From: Actinomycetes bacterium
GTDB taxonomy: Bacteria; Actinomycetota; Coriobacteriia; Coriobacteriales; JAEZXW01
Reading direction: 5' to 3'
DNA length: 28,715 bases
Assembly: GCA_023419515.1 (NCBI GenBank)
Contig: JAEZXW010000063.1
Span: forward strand, 1-28,715
Position 1 is the first letter of the stretch, and the number at the start of each line of letters is the position of its first letter. The position numbers were made by a program, and so were the translations under genes. This document shows, in pieces, positions 9,067 to 16,247 of this stretch. Below the pieces are notes generated by a model that was not told the DNA's origin, ran no database searches, and saw only the letters and a list, made by a program, of their open reading frames with translations.

Positions 9067-11307
9067 CTAGTGCTTAGCGTGGCGATTGTAGCGTGACTTT
9101 TGCGCGTAGTGACCGCCCGCATGATACGAACCCTTACGTGCCTTTTTCTTGAGGTCGCGCAAAATCGTATCGCTGTCATCGCCTTCAAGTTCAGCTTTGA
9201 GCTTGACGATCTGATCGCGCAAGCGAGCAGCCTCCTCAAAATCAAGTCGCGCACTCGCTGCCTGCATATCTTCTTCGATCGACACCAGGATTCGCATCGC
9301 CTCGGCGCGCCCAAGCTCCTTGAGCTCCTGAGCAACGGCTGTCGCAGCGTCCTTTCCGTCAGCATCTACTGTTTCATCCATATCCTTGTAGATAAAGCGC
9401 GAGAGATCATTGATCGCCTTGCGCACCGTCTGGGGGGTAATGTCGTGCTCTTCGTTATAAGCCTCTTGAATCTTACGACGACGACGCGTTTCATCGATGG
9501 CGTACTTCATCGAATCGGTCAGCACATCGGCATACATGATGACAGCACCTGAGACATTACGCGCCGCACGACCCATGGTCTGAATGAGCCCGCGCTTGTT
9601 GCGCAAAAAGCCTTCCTTATCGGCATCCAGAATAGCGACGAGGGTAACTTCTGGCAGGTCAAGACCTTCACGCAGGAGGTTGATACCCACAAGGACATCG
9701 AATTTACCCGCGCGCAGATCGCTCAGGATCTCAACACGATCGATAGTTGCAATATCGGAGTGCAAATAGTTTGCCCGTACACCTACATCCAGCAGGTGTT
9801 CAGTGAGGTCTTCAGCCATTCGCTTAGTGATCGTCGTTACGAGGATACGCTCACCGTTTTGGGCGCGTTCTTTTGCCTCGCTCACCAAGTCATCGATCTG
9901 ACCGCGCAAAGGACGAACCTCAATCGTTGGATCCAAAAGTCCGGTCGGGCGAATGATCTGCTCGACCACCTGAGTTGAGACCTGCTCCTCGTAGTCTCCC
10001 GGAGTTGCAGACACATAAATGAACTGACCAACTCGCGCCTCAAACTCATCAAAGCGAAGCGGACGGTTATCGAGGGCAGAAGGCAACCTGAATCCATGTT
10101 CAACGAGGGTCACCTTACGTGAGCGATCGCCCTCATGCATGCCCCTGATCTGCGGAACAGTAACGTGGCTTTCATCGATGATGCAAAGCATGTCTTTGGG
10201 AAAATAATCAATGAGCGTAAAAGGGGGCTCGCCAGGCTTTCTGCCATCAAGATGGCGCGAGTAGTTCTCGATACCTGAGCAAAAACCCATCGACATGAGC
10301 ATCTCAATATCATAATCAGTACGCTGCTCGAGACGCTGGGCTTCTAGGAGCTTGTCAGCAGCCTTAAGCTCTGCCACACGCGCTTCTTTTTCTGTCTGAA
10401 TGTCTTGGATTGCGCGATTGATCTTGGGACGCTCAGTCACGTAGTGCGAGGCAGGCCAGATCGGCAGTGAATCAAACTCACGGATCACCTCGCCCGTGAG
10501 TTTATCAATCTCGTTGATGTATTCGACCTCATCGCCAAAAAAGCTCACGCGAATGGGGTGTTCGGCATAAGCCGGAAACACATCGACCACATCACCACGG
10601 ACGCGAAACGTTGATCGTACAAGGTCATAATCGTTGCGATCATATTGAATCTCAATGAGATCACGAATGAACTGATCACGATCAAGCGGTTTAGTCTTAT
10701 CAATAAAGACCGCCATACCAGCGTAATCTTCTGGACTACCGATACCATAGATGCACGAGACGCTCGCCACTACGATGACGTCGCGGCGAGAGAGCAGCTT
10801 TGCTGTTGCCTCGTGCCTGAGCTTTTCGACCTCTTCGTTGATTGAGGCATCTTTCTCGATGAAGGTATCGGTCTGAGGAACGTAGGCTTCTGGCTGATAG
10901 TAGTCATAGTAGCTCACAAAGTAGACTACGTTATTCTCGGGGAAGAACTCCTTAAGCTCGCTAGCAAGCTGAGCAGCAAGTGTCTTATTGGGCGCCATCA
11001 CAAGCGTTGGGCGATTGAGCGCTTCGATGGTCTTTGCCATAGTAAAGGTCTTACCCGAACCAGTGACACCTAGCAAAGTTTGATAGCGCTCGCCTCGGTT
11101 CACCCCATCAACAAGCTCAGCGATCGCCTTTGGCTGATCGCCCGCTGGCTCAAACGCAGACACCGCACGAAACGCATCCAAGCGATCGCCGCCGGCAACT
11201 CCAAAACGCTTCAGGTCACCCGCACCACGTTCAACCGCATAAAAGAGCTTCTTTTGGGCGGCACGTGCCAGCTCTTGCTTGGGTGTCTGCTGCTCAGCCT
11301 TGGTCAT
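9067..11307 (-). CDS. uvrB: Excinuclease ABC subunit B (damage-verifying helicase)
   Basis: UvrB is the central protein of nucleotide excision repair. It is loaded by UvrA, verifies the lesion with its beta-hairpin, and recruits UvrC. Walker A is GVTGSGKT at 80-87. The beta-hairpin region reads YYDYYQPEAYVPQTDTFIEK. Helicase motifs and the C-terminal UVR domain (LDFEEAARLRDQI) that binds UvrC are present. At 746 residues it is longer than E. coli UvrB (673): about 41 extra residues precede the helicase core and the C terminus ends in a basic His/Lys/Arg-rich tail. The ATG at 11307 has a GAGGG ribosome binding site. It is the last gene of the msrAB-coaE-transglycosylase-uvrB run and starts 23 bases after the transglycosylase stop. 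Confidence 0.96.
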   Translation of the reverse strand: MTKAEQQTPKQELARAAQKKLFYAVERGAGDLKRFGVAGGDRLDAFRAVSAFEPAGDQPKAIAELVDGVNRGERYQTLLGVTGSGKTFTMAKTIEALNRPTLVMAPNKTLAAQLASELKEFFPENNVVYFVSYYDYYQPEAYVPQTDTFIEKDASINEEVEKLRHEATAKLLSRRDVIVVASVSCIYGIGSPEDYAGMAVFIDKTKPLDRDQFIRDLIEIQYDRNDYDLVRSTFRVRGDVVDVFPAYAEHPIRVSFFGDEVEYINEIDKLTGEVIREFDSLPIWPASHYVTERPKINRAIQDIQTEKEARVAELKAADKLLEAQRLEQRTDYDIEMLMSMGFCSGIENYSRHLDGRKPGEPPFTLIDYFPKDMLCIIDESHVTVPQIRGMHEGDRSRKVTLVEHGFRLPSALDNRPLRFDEFEARVGQFIYVSATPGDYEEQVSTQVVEQIIRPTGLLDPTIEVRPLRGQIDDLVSEAKERAQNGERILVTTITKRMAEDLTEHLLDVGVRANYLHSDIATIDRVEILSDLRAGKFDVLVGINLLREGLDLPEVTLVAILDADKEGFLRNKRGLIQTMGRAARNVSGAVIMYADVLTDSMKYAIDETRRRRKIQEAYNEEHDITPQTVRKAINDLSRFIYKDMDETVDADGKDAATAVAQELKELGRAEAMRILVSIEEDMQAASARLDFEEAARLRDQIVKLKAELEGDDSDTILRDLKKKARKGSYHAGGHYAQKSRYNRHAKH

Positions 11308-11330
11308 TGTCCATCCCTCTTACCATCGCC

Positions 11331-12083
11331 TTACTCGTCCGCCTGCAAAAAGACGCCCGCATAAATCCGCTCGTATGCCTCTTTGTTGCGCACGACCTTC
11401 AAGAGATAGGCGCTCGTTTCAGGGAACGTAATCGCCTTACGGATGTCGTCACCCGATTTAATCCACGTATCTACCCGACCGGGACCTGCGTTATACGCAG
11501 CGATTACAGGTTCGATTTCATGATAGCGATCAACCAAATACCGCAAGTAGGCAGTACCATATTCAATATTGGTGGCAGGATCATTGAGGTTTTCGGGGCT
11601 AAACTTTGCCGCATCAACCTTGCCCCAACGCGCCATGTCCTGAGCAGTATCAGGCATCACCTGCATAAGCCCGATCGCGCCCACGTGGCTTTGAGCTTGT
11701 GGATTCCAGTTGCTTTCTGCCTTGATCACCGCTGCGATCAGATATGGGCTGATCTGGTGACGAGCAGCCGCATCTGCAATCTCACGCTGATATTCAAGGG
11801 GATAAAAACTCTCGCGTGCTTCGTTGGGACCTTGCGAAAAGACACCAGTCAACATACCAAGCACTACCAGAATACCAACAAGCATGGTGCGCACAAAGCG
11901 TCTCCCTCGTGCTTCAATCCGCAACCATGAAAACGCGGTATGTGCTTTGCTCCCTATCCAGCTTTTACGTCTCGAGTGGCGCGAACGACCGACTCGAGCT
12001 TCTTGTCCCGCTCTGCTGCCTGCTACCCCTGAGTGAGCCCGTCCTGGAACCCGCGCCCTTATCGATGTGCCTCGTCGCTTCAT
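11331..12083 (-). CDS. Membrane-anchored lytic transglycosylase (SLT/GH23 domain)
   Basis: This is a peptidoglycan lytic transglycosylase with a C-terminal SLT domain of glycoside hydrolase family 23, which would cleave the glycan strand outside the membrane. The catalytic Glu is Glu123 in KAESNWNP. The GLMQVMPDTA motif follows, and AAYNAGPGRV lies later. A single hydrophobic segment at about 66-84 would anchor the protein. The first 63 residues are strongly basic and would be cytoplasmic. The ATG overlaps the coaE stop as ATGA, which suggests translational coupling. An alternative start is the GTG at codon 64 (base 11894), with GGGAG 7 bases upstream; it would give a 187-residue protein starting at the hydrophobic segment. 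I prefer the longer form because of the stop-start overlap, but only moderately. Confidence 0.85.
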   Translation of the reverse strand: MKRRGTSIRARVPGRAHSGVAGSRAGQEARVGRSRHSRRKSWIGSKAHTAFSWLRIEARGRRFVRTMLVGILVVLGMLTGVFSQGPNEARESFYPLEYQREIADAAARHQISPYLIAAVIKAESNWNPQAQSHVGAIGLMQVMPDTAQDMARWGKVDAAKFSPENLNDPATNIEYGTAYLRYLVDRYHEIEPVIAAYNAGPGRVDTWIKSGDDIRKAITFPETSAYLLKVVRNKEAYERIYAGVFLQADE

Positions 12084-12835
12084 AGGGCAACGCCGTTCGC
12101 GCTCGCCAGCTGTTCACACCAAGCATCGAGCTTGCCCGCGAGCTCATCAGCTGTCCCATTATTAGCTATGCGCTTGCTGAGATAAACTACGCGCTCCTCG
12201 TCCGTTAGCTGAGATTTGAGTCGCTGCTCAAAATCCTGAAGCGACATCCCACGCTTGAGTGCCCGTTCACGTCTAACCTCATCGCTCACCTCTACCCCGA
12301 GCACCTCATCACACAACGCACGAAGTTCAGGAGTCTTTTCGATGAGTGGAATTTCGATCACAATCGGTATTTTAGTGCCCGTTACTTCGTACTGAGTGCG
12401 TGCCTTGGCACACTCATCCAAAAGTTCCTGCACCAGTAAGCGATCGATCGTTGGGTAGATGATCGTCTCGAGCTTTTTGCGCTCTGTCTTATCGGTAAAG
12501 ACGATCGCAGCCAGCGCACCTCGATTCAAGCTGCCATCAGTATTGAACACGTCAGCACCAAAGGTCTCCTTAATCACTGCAAGTGCGGTGCCATCAACCT
12601 CAAGCGCCTGGCGAGAAAGCTCATCCAAATCAATCGTGGCAACCCCACGTTCTTTAAAATATGCCGTCACCGCTGACTTGCCTGAGGCAATTGCGCCCGT
12701 CACTCCGATCAGGAACAGGGGCGCCAGCAAAGGAGCCACTTCATCATAGGTGCTGACAACATCCACATCGACAATGTCTGGGGTCTTTTGTGCACTGAAA
12801 TCAGACACGGCAGCAGCTTTTCTCTTCACGATCAA
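12080..12835 (-). CDS. coaE: Dephospho-CoA kinase
   Basis: CoaE phosphorylates the 3'-hydroxyl of dephospho-CoA, the last step of coenzyme A synthesis. The P-loop GAIASGKS lies at 47-54, followed by the DLDELSR substrate motif and, near the C terminus, ERALKRGMS of the lid region. The family normally begins about 7 residues before the P-loop, so 35-40 extra residues are present here and the true start is uncertain. The longest frame begins with TTG at 12835; a GTG two codons later at 12829 is equally possible, and neither has a clear ribosome binding site. It follows msrAB by 20 bases and overlaps the next gene by 4 bases, so it belongs to that operon. Confidence 0.92.
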   Translation of the reverse strand: MIVKRKAAAVSDFSAQKTPDIVDVDVVSTYDEVAPLLAPLFLIGVTGAIASGKSAVTAYFKERGVATIDLDELSRQALEVDGTALAVIKETFGADVFNTDGSLNRGALAAIVFTDKTERKKLETIIYPTIDRLLVQELLDECAKARTQYEVTGTKIPIVIEIPLIEKTPELRALCDEVLGVEVSDEVRRERALKRGMSLQDFEQRLKSQLTDEERVVYLSKRIANNGTADELAGKLDAWCEQLASANGVAL

Positions 12836-12855
12836 ACACGATAATGTCTTATCTC

Positions 12856-13803
12856 TTACAGCTCGCTTAAATATGCCTCGTAACCAAAGGCCTTCATCTT
12901 AGATTCGGGGATGAATGCCAGTGCTGCGGAGTTAATGCAATAACGCATACCACCAAGCTCAGCAGGGCCATCCTCAAACACGTGACCAAGATGGGAATCG
13001 GATGACTCCGAGCGCACCTCAACACGATCGCGCCCTGGGATCGAGCCGTCAAAATGCTCGGTGATTTGAGCATCCTTAATCATGCGTGAAAACGCCGGCC
13101 ATCCACAGCCCGCATCAAATTTATCGCGGGATGAAAAGAGCGGTTCACCCGTATAGATGTCAACATAGATACCCCGCTCATAATGAGCGTCGAGCCTGCC
13201 TGTGAACGGTGCCTCGGTCGCGCTGTGCTTGGTGACCTCACCAGAAAGCGGCTCCCACTGAGCCGCACGATCCAAGAGCGCCAATGGCACATGGCAATAA
13301 CCCGAAGGATGCGCCTCAAGATACTTCTGGTGATAATCCTCAGCTGGGGCAAAGTCTTCAAGACGAACCACCTCAACTACAGCAGCACGGCCGTTTTTCT
13401 CGGCAAACTCAGCCAAGACCTCATCGATCACAATCTTATCGACGTCATCCTGAAAAAGGATTGCCGCCTTATACTGCTCGCCGATGTCGTTGCCCTGCCC
13501 ATCTTCTTGATATGGGTCGATCGAGAGTAGATACCAGTGCAACAGATCGGAAAGCGTGATGCGCGAACTGTCATAGGTCACGAGCACCGCTTCAAGGGCA
13601 CCCGTCTGCCCCTCACACACGAGCTCATAGCTCAAACCCTCGCGATATGCCTCGCTCGCATTGGCATAGCCAACAACGGTTTCGAGCACCCCTTGCAGCC
13701 GATCGAAGAGCGCCTGAGTCCCCCAAAAACAGCCGCCCGCCAAGCAGATCTGACGAGGGGTAATTGGCTTGTGGTCACCGAAAATCTTGTCGAACTCAAG
13801 CAT
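12856..13803 (-). CDS. msrAB: Fused peptide methionine sulfoxide reductase MsrA/MsrB
   Basis: This bifunctional enzyme repairs oxidised methionine in proteins: the MsrA half reduces the S-sulfoxide and the MsrB half the R-sulfoxide. Counting from the upstream ATG at 13812, the MsrA catalytic Cys is Cys28 in GGCFWG. The MsrB half carries DAGCGWPAFS (Cys236), ESSDSHLGHVFEDGP, and the catalytic RYCIN (Cys292). The zinc-binding CxxC pairs of some MsrB proteins are absent, as is common in fused forms. The ATG at 13803 is preferred because AAGGAA is 9 bases upstream of it, whereas that site touches the ATG at 13812. A terminator hairpin lies only 10-20 bases upstream. The gene leads the msrAB-coaE-transglycosylase-uvrB run. 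Confidence 0.94.
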   Translation of the reverse strand: MLEFDKIFGDHKPITPRQICLAGGCFWGTQALFDRLQGVLETVVGYANASEAYREGLSYELVCEGQTGALEAVLVTYDSSRITLSDLLHWYLLSIDPYQEDGQGNDIGEQYKAAILFQDDVDKIVIDEVLAEFAEKNGRAAVVEVVRLEDFAPAEDYHQKYLEAHPSGYCHVPLALLDRAAQWEPLSGEVTKHSATEAPFTGRLDAHYERGIYVDIYTGEPLFSSRDKFDAGCGWPAFSRMIKDAQITEHFDGSIPGRDRVEVRSESSDSHLGHVFEDGPAELGGMRYCINSAALAFIPESKMKAFGYEAYLSEL

Positions 13804-13822
13804 GGTGCTCATTTCCTTTCTT

Positions 13823-13853
13823 AAAGAAAAAGGCGGCTCATCACTGAACCGCC
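13823..13853 (-). terminator. Intrinsic terminator after rpsA
   Basis: On the minus strand an 8-base-pair stem (GGCGGTTC with GAGCCGCC, one G-T pair, six-base loop) is followed by TTTTTCTTT. It lies about 70 bases after the rpsA stop and fits a Rho-independent terminator. It ends only 10-20 bases before the msrAB start, leaving no room for a promoter between them. Confidence 0.85.
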
Positions 13854-13922
13854 CGTATCTTATTTAACACTCAAAGAGTTACTGGCTCATGACGGCAACG
13901 CAACCATCACAACAGGAGACAA

Positions 13923-15203
13923 TTACTCCTCGGTCTTTTCAGCAGCCAAAGCCTCCTGGAGTGCCTGTGCCATTGCGCCATCTGCCTCTGGCTCAGCCTC
14001 TGGAGCAACCGCTGCCTCTGCCTCAGTCTCAACTGCAGCCTCAGCAACCTCCTCAGCCTTCTCCTGCGCACCTGGCAGTGGAGTCACTGGAATCTCGATG
14101 CCCAGAACCTCAGCAGCACCCTTCATCGAGAGTGAGATGCGGCGGCGCTCAGCGTTGATCTCAACGATCTTGACCTTGACAGGATCGCCAACGCTGACTA
14201 CCTGCTCAGGACGCTCAACGTGTGCTTGAGCCATCTCTGAAATGTGGACGAGACCCTCAACACCATCACCGAGAGCAACAAAGCAACCAAATGGAACAAG
14301 CTTGGTTACTTCACCGTCAACGACGGAGTTCTCTGGGAACTTACGGACAAGCTCCTCCCATGGATCAGGCATGCATTCCTTGATACCGAGCGAGATGCGC
14401 TCGCGATCAAGATCAACATCGAGGACGACAACCTCAACGTCCTGACCAACCTTAACAACCTCTGATGGGTGGTTGACGTGGCTCCAGGAAAGCTCGGAGA
14501 TGTGGACGAGTCCGTCAATACCGCCGAGGTCAACGAAGCAACCAAAGTCGACGATCGAAGAAACCGTACCGGAAAGACGCATGCCCTTCTCGAGCTTGGT
14601 CAGGATCTTGGAGCGCTCAGCCTTGCGCGACTCCTCAAGAACAACGCGGCGTGAAAGAACGACGTTATTGCGGTTGCGATCCATCTCAATAACACGAGCC
14701 TCGATAACGGTGCCCATGTAGACCTGAAGATCCTTGACGCGACGAAGATCAACGAGGGATGCAGGCAAGAAGCCACGAAGACCGATATCGAGGATGAGAC
14801 CACCCTTAACGACCTCGATAACCTCACCTTCAACGTCCTCGCCAGCGTTAAACTTCTCCTCAATCTTGTTCCAAGCACGCTCGTACTCTGCACGCTTCTT
14901 AGAAAGAATGAGACGGCCTTCCTTGTCTTCCTTCTGAAGAACCATAGCCTCGATGTCATCGCCAAGCTCTACCAGATCGGCAGGATTGGCATCCTTGCGG
15001 ATCGAAAGCTCGCGAACAGGGATAACACCCTCAGACTTAAAGCCAATGTCGACCAATACCTCATCGTGCTCGATCTTGACGATCGTTCCGCTTACGAGGT
15101 CACCCTCATCAAAATCGGTGATGGTGCCATCGATAAGGCGGTTCATCTCATCGTCGTTAACCTCATCCAAGACGAAGATAGATGAATTTTGAATCTCACT
15201 CAA
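13923..15203 (-). CDS. rpsA: 30S ribosomal protein S1
   Basis: S1 binds mRNA at the ribosome and helps start translation. Four S1 (OB-fold) RNA-binding domains are seen at about 33-104, 122-187, 207-276 and 293-362; the last two carry FGCFVDLGG and FGCFVALGD with GLVHISE. A low-complexity Ala/Glu tail covers about 380-426. Four domains instead of the six of E. coli is usual for Gram-positive and actinobacterial S1. The start is TTG at 15203, supported by AAAGGGG seven bases upstream; the next in-frame ATG (residue 20) has no ribosome binding site. A strong inverted repeat lies about 95-125 bases upstream, and an intrinsic terminator follows the gene. It appears to be a single-gene transcript. 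Confidence 0.96.
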   Translation of the reverse strand: MSEIQNSSIFVLDEVNDDEMNRLIDGTITDFDEGDLVSGTIVKIEHDEVLVDIGFKSEGVIPVRELSIRKDANPADLVELGDDIEAMVLQKEDKEGRLILSKKRAEYERAWNKIEEKFNAGEDVEGEVIEVVKGGLILDIGLRGFLPASLVDLRRVKDLQVYMGTVIEARVIEMDRNRNNVVLSRRVVLEESRKAERSKILTKLEKGMRLSGTVSSIVDFGCFVDLGGIDGLVHISELSWSHVNHPSEVVKVGQDVEVVVLDVDLDRERISLGIKECMPDPWEELVRKFPENSVVDGEVTKLVPFGCFVALGDGVEGLVHISEMAQAHVERPEQVVSVGDPVKVKIVEINAERRRISLSMKGAAEVLGIEIPVTPLPGAQEKAEEVAEAAVETEAEAAVAPEAEPEADGAMAQALQEALAAEKTEE

Positions 15204-15297
15204 CAGTGGACCCCTTTCGTACTGTGGGGCCCCGACATTTAGTGGATCATCAAATCAAAGAGCACTGACTTGAGGTCACTGTTACCGGGGGCCAATA

Positions 15298-15329
15298 TTA
15301 TCCAAGCACGCCGGATTGCGTGCGGATAA
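15298..15329. repeat. Inverted repeat upstream of rpsA
   Basis: Arms TTATCC + GCACGC and GCGTGC + GGATAA pair perfectly apart from a two-base AA bulge, around a six-base CGGATT loop. No T-run follows on either strand, so it is not an intrinsic terminator. One arm overlaps a possible rpsA -10 box (GATAAT on the minus strand). It may be an operator or an mRNA hairpin in the rpsA leader. Confidence 0.6.
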
Positions 15330-15470
15330 CACCATATAAGATTCACTCGCAAATTACTATCATTTACATGGCTAAAACAGGAATTTTTTATGAAACACTA
15401 ACTCGAATCTTAATTCGATGCCAACTTGTTGCATGGTAATGTCAGTCACATAATAAAGGAGTTTGATTTC

Positions 15471-16193
15471 ATGCTCAAAGCCGTCTTGTTTGATCTGGAT
15501 GAAACCCTGCTTGATTTTAATCTGAGAGCCTATTTACAAGATTACAACCTCAAGTTTAGCAGCCTTGCAGCTGAGATTTCTGGTCTTGAAATTGAGACGA
15601 TCGAGCGCGGCTTTTTAACGGCGATCTCGACCATGATGGGCGACCACGACCATGATCTGTTCAAGACCAATCTCGACGTCTTTTGCGAAACGTTTTTTGA
15701 GCAGACCGGTATTGATCTGAGTGACCCGATCATTGTCGAGCCCTTTAACTACCTCTACGATCACGTACTTTCTGAGCGCCCGGGTCATGCTGGTCCCAAA
15801 GAAGGTATGCGCGAGGTGGTTGAGCAGGTCTTTGACTTAGGACTTGAGGTGGTGCTGGCAACCAACCCCACCTTCCCGCTCAAGGTCACCTGGCCACGAC
15901 TGGCATGGGCGAATGTTCAGGATCTGCCATTCAAGCTCATCACCAGTGCCGAAAACTCCCGTCGATGCAAGCCTCATACCCTCTACTACCAAGACATCTC
16001 TGAGTTTTTGGGCATCGATCTTTCTGACTGCCTGATGGTGGGCGACTCACTCTTTTATGACATCCCTGACCCTGCCTGCAAGCTTAAGACTTTTACGCTC
16101 GAGCCTGCCACCGATCAAGCACGTCAACAGTTCACCCCCGCATTTCGCGGGAGCAAAGATGAACTTCTGACGCTCATCAAGTCGCTGATGTAA
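15471..16193 (+). CDS. HAD-superfamily hydrolase
   Basis: This is a haloacid dehalogenase-type phosphatase or hydrolase of unknown substrate. Motif I FDLDET lies at 7-12 (nucleophile Asp8, acid/base Asp10). Motif II is in VVLATNPT. The motif III lysine is in RRCKPHT, and motif IV is VGDSLFYDI. The inserted helical region between motif I and motif II is of the C1-cap type. The ATG at 15471 is chosen over the in-frame ATG at 15426 because AAAGGAG lies 9 bases upstream. At 240 residues it is normal for the family. It is a single plus-strand gene between rpsA (divergent) and polA (convergent), so it probably has its own promoter, which I could not assign. A nucleotidase or phosphoglycolate phosphatase role is possible but not shown. 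Confidence 0.85.
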   Translation: MLKAVLFDLDETLLDFNLRAYLQDYNLKFSSLAAEISGLEIETIERGFLTAISTMMGDHDHDLFKTNLDVFCETFFEQTGIDLSDPIIVEPFNYLYDHVLSERPGHAGPKEGMREVVEQVFDLGLEVVLATNPTFPLKVTWPRLAWANVQDLPFKLITSAENSRRCKPHTLYYQDISEFLGIDLSDCLMVGDSLFYDIPDPACKLKTFTLEPATDQARQQFTPAFRGSKDELLTLIKSLM

Positions 16194-16247
16194 CAGTCAT
16201 TGATGTGACGCTGCTGATGCCGCGTGCGTGCTGGCGATGCCTCTCGA

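Noticed and set aside
11130..11930. A 266-codon open frame on the plus strand opposite uvrB and the transglycosylase
   Set aside because: It covers two well-supported minus-strand genes and their boundary; the protein shows no recognisable pattern.
15426..15461. TTGTTG and CATAAT with a 17-base spacer before the HAD gene, a promoter-like pair
   Set aside because: Transcription would begin at or after the ribosome binding site of the gene, so it cannot serve as its promoter.
16194..16247. Gap between the HAD gene and polA checked for a terminator
   Set aside because: No stem with a T-run was found on either strand.
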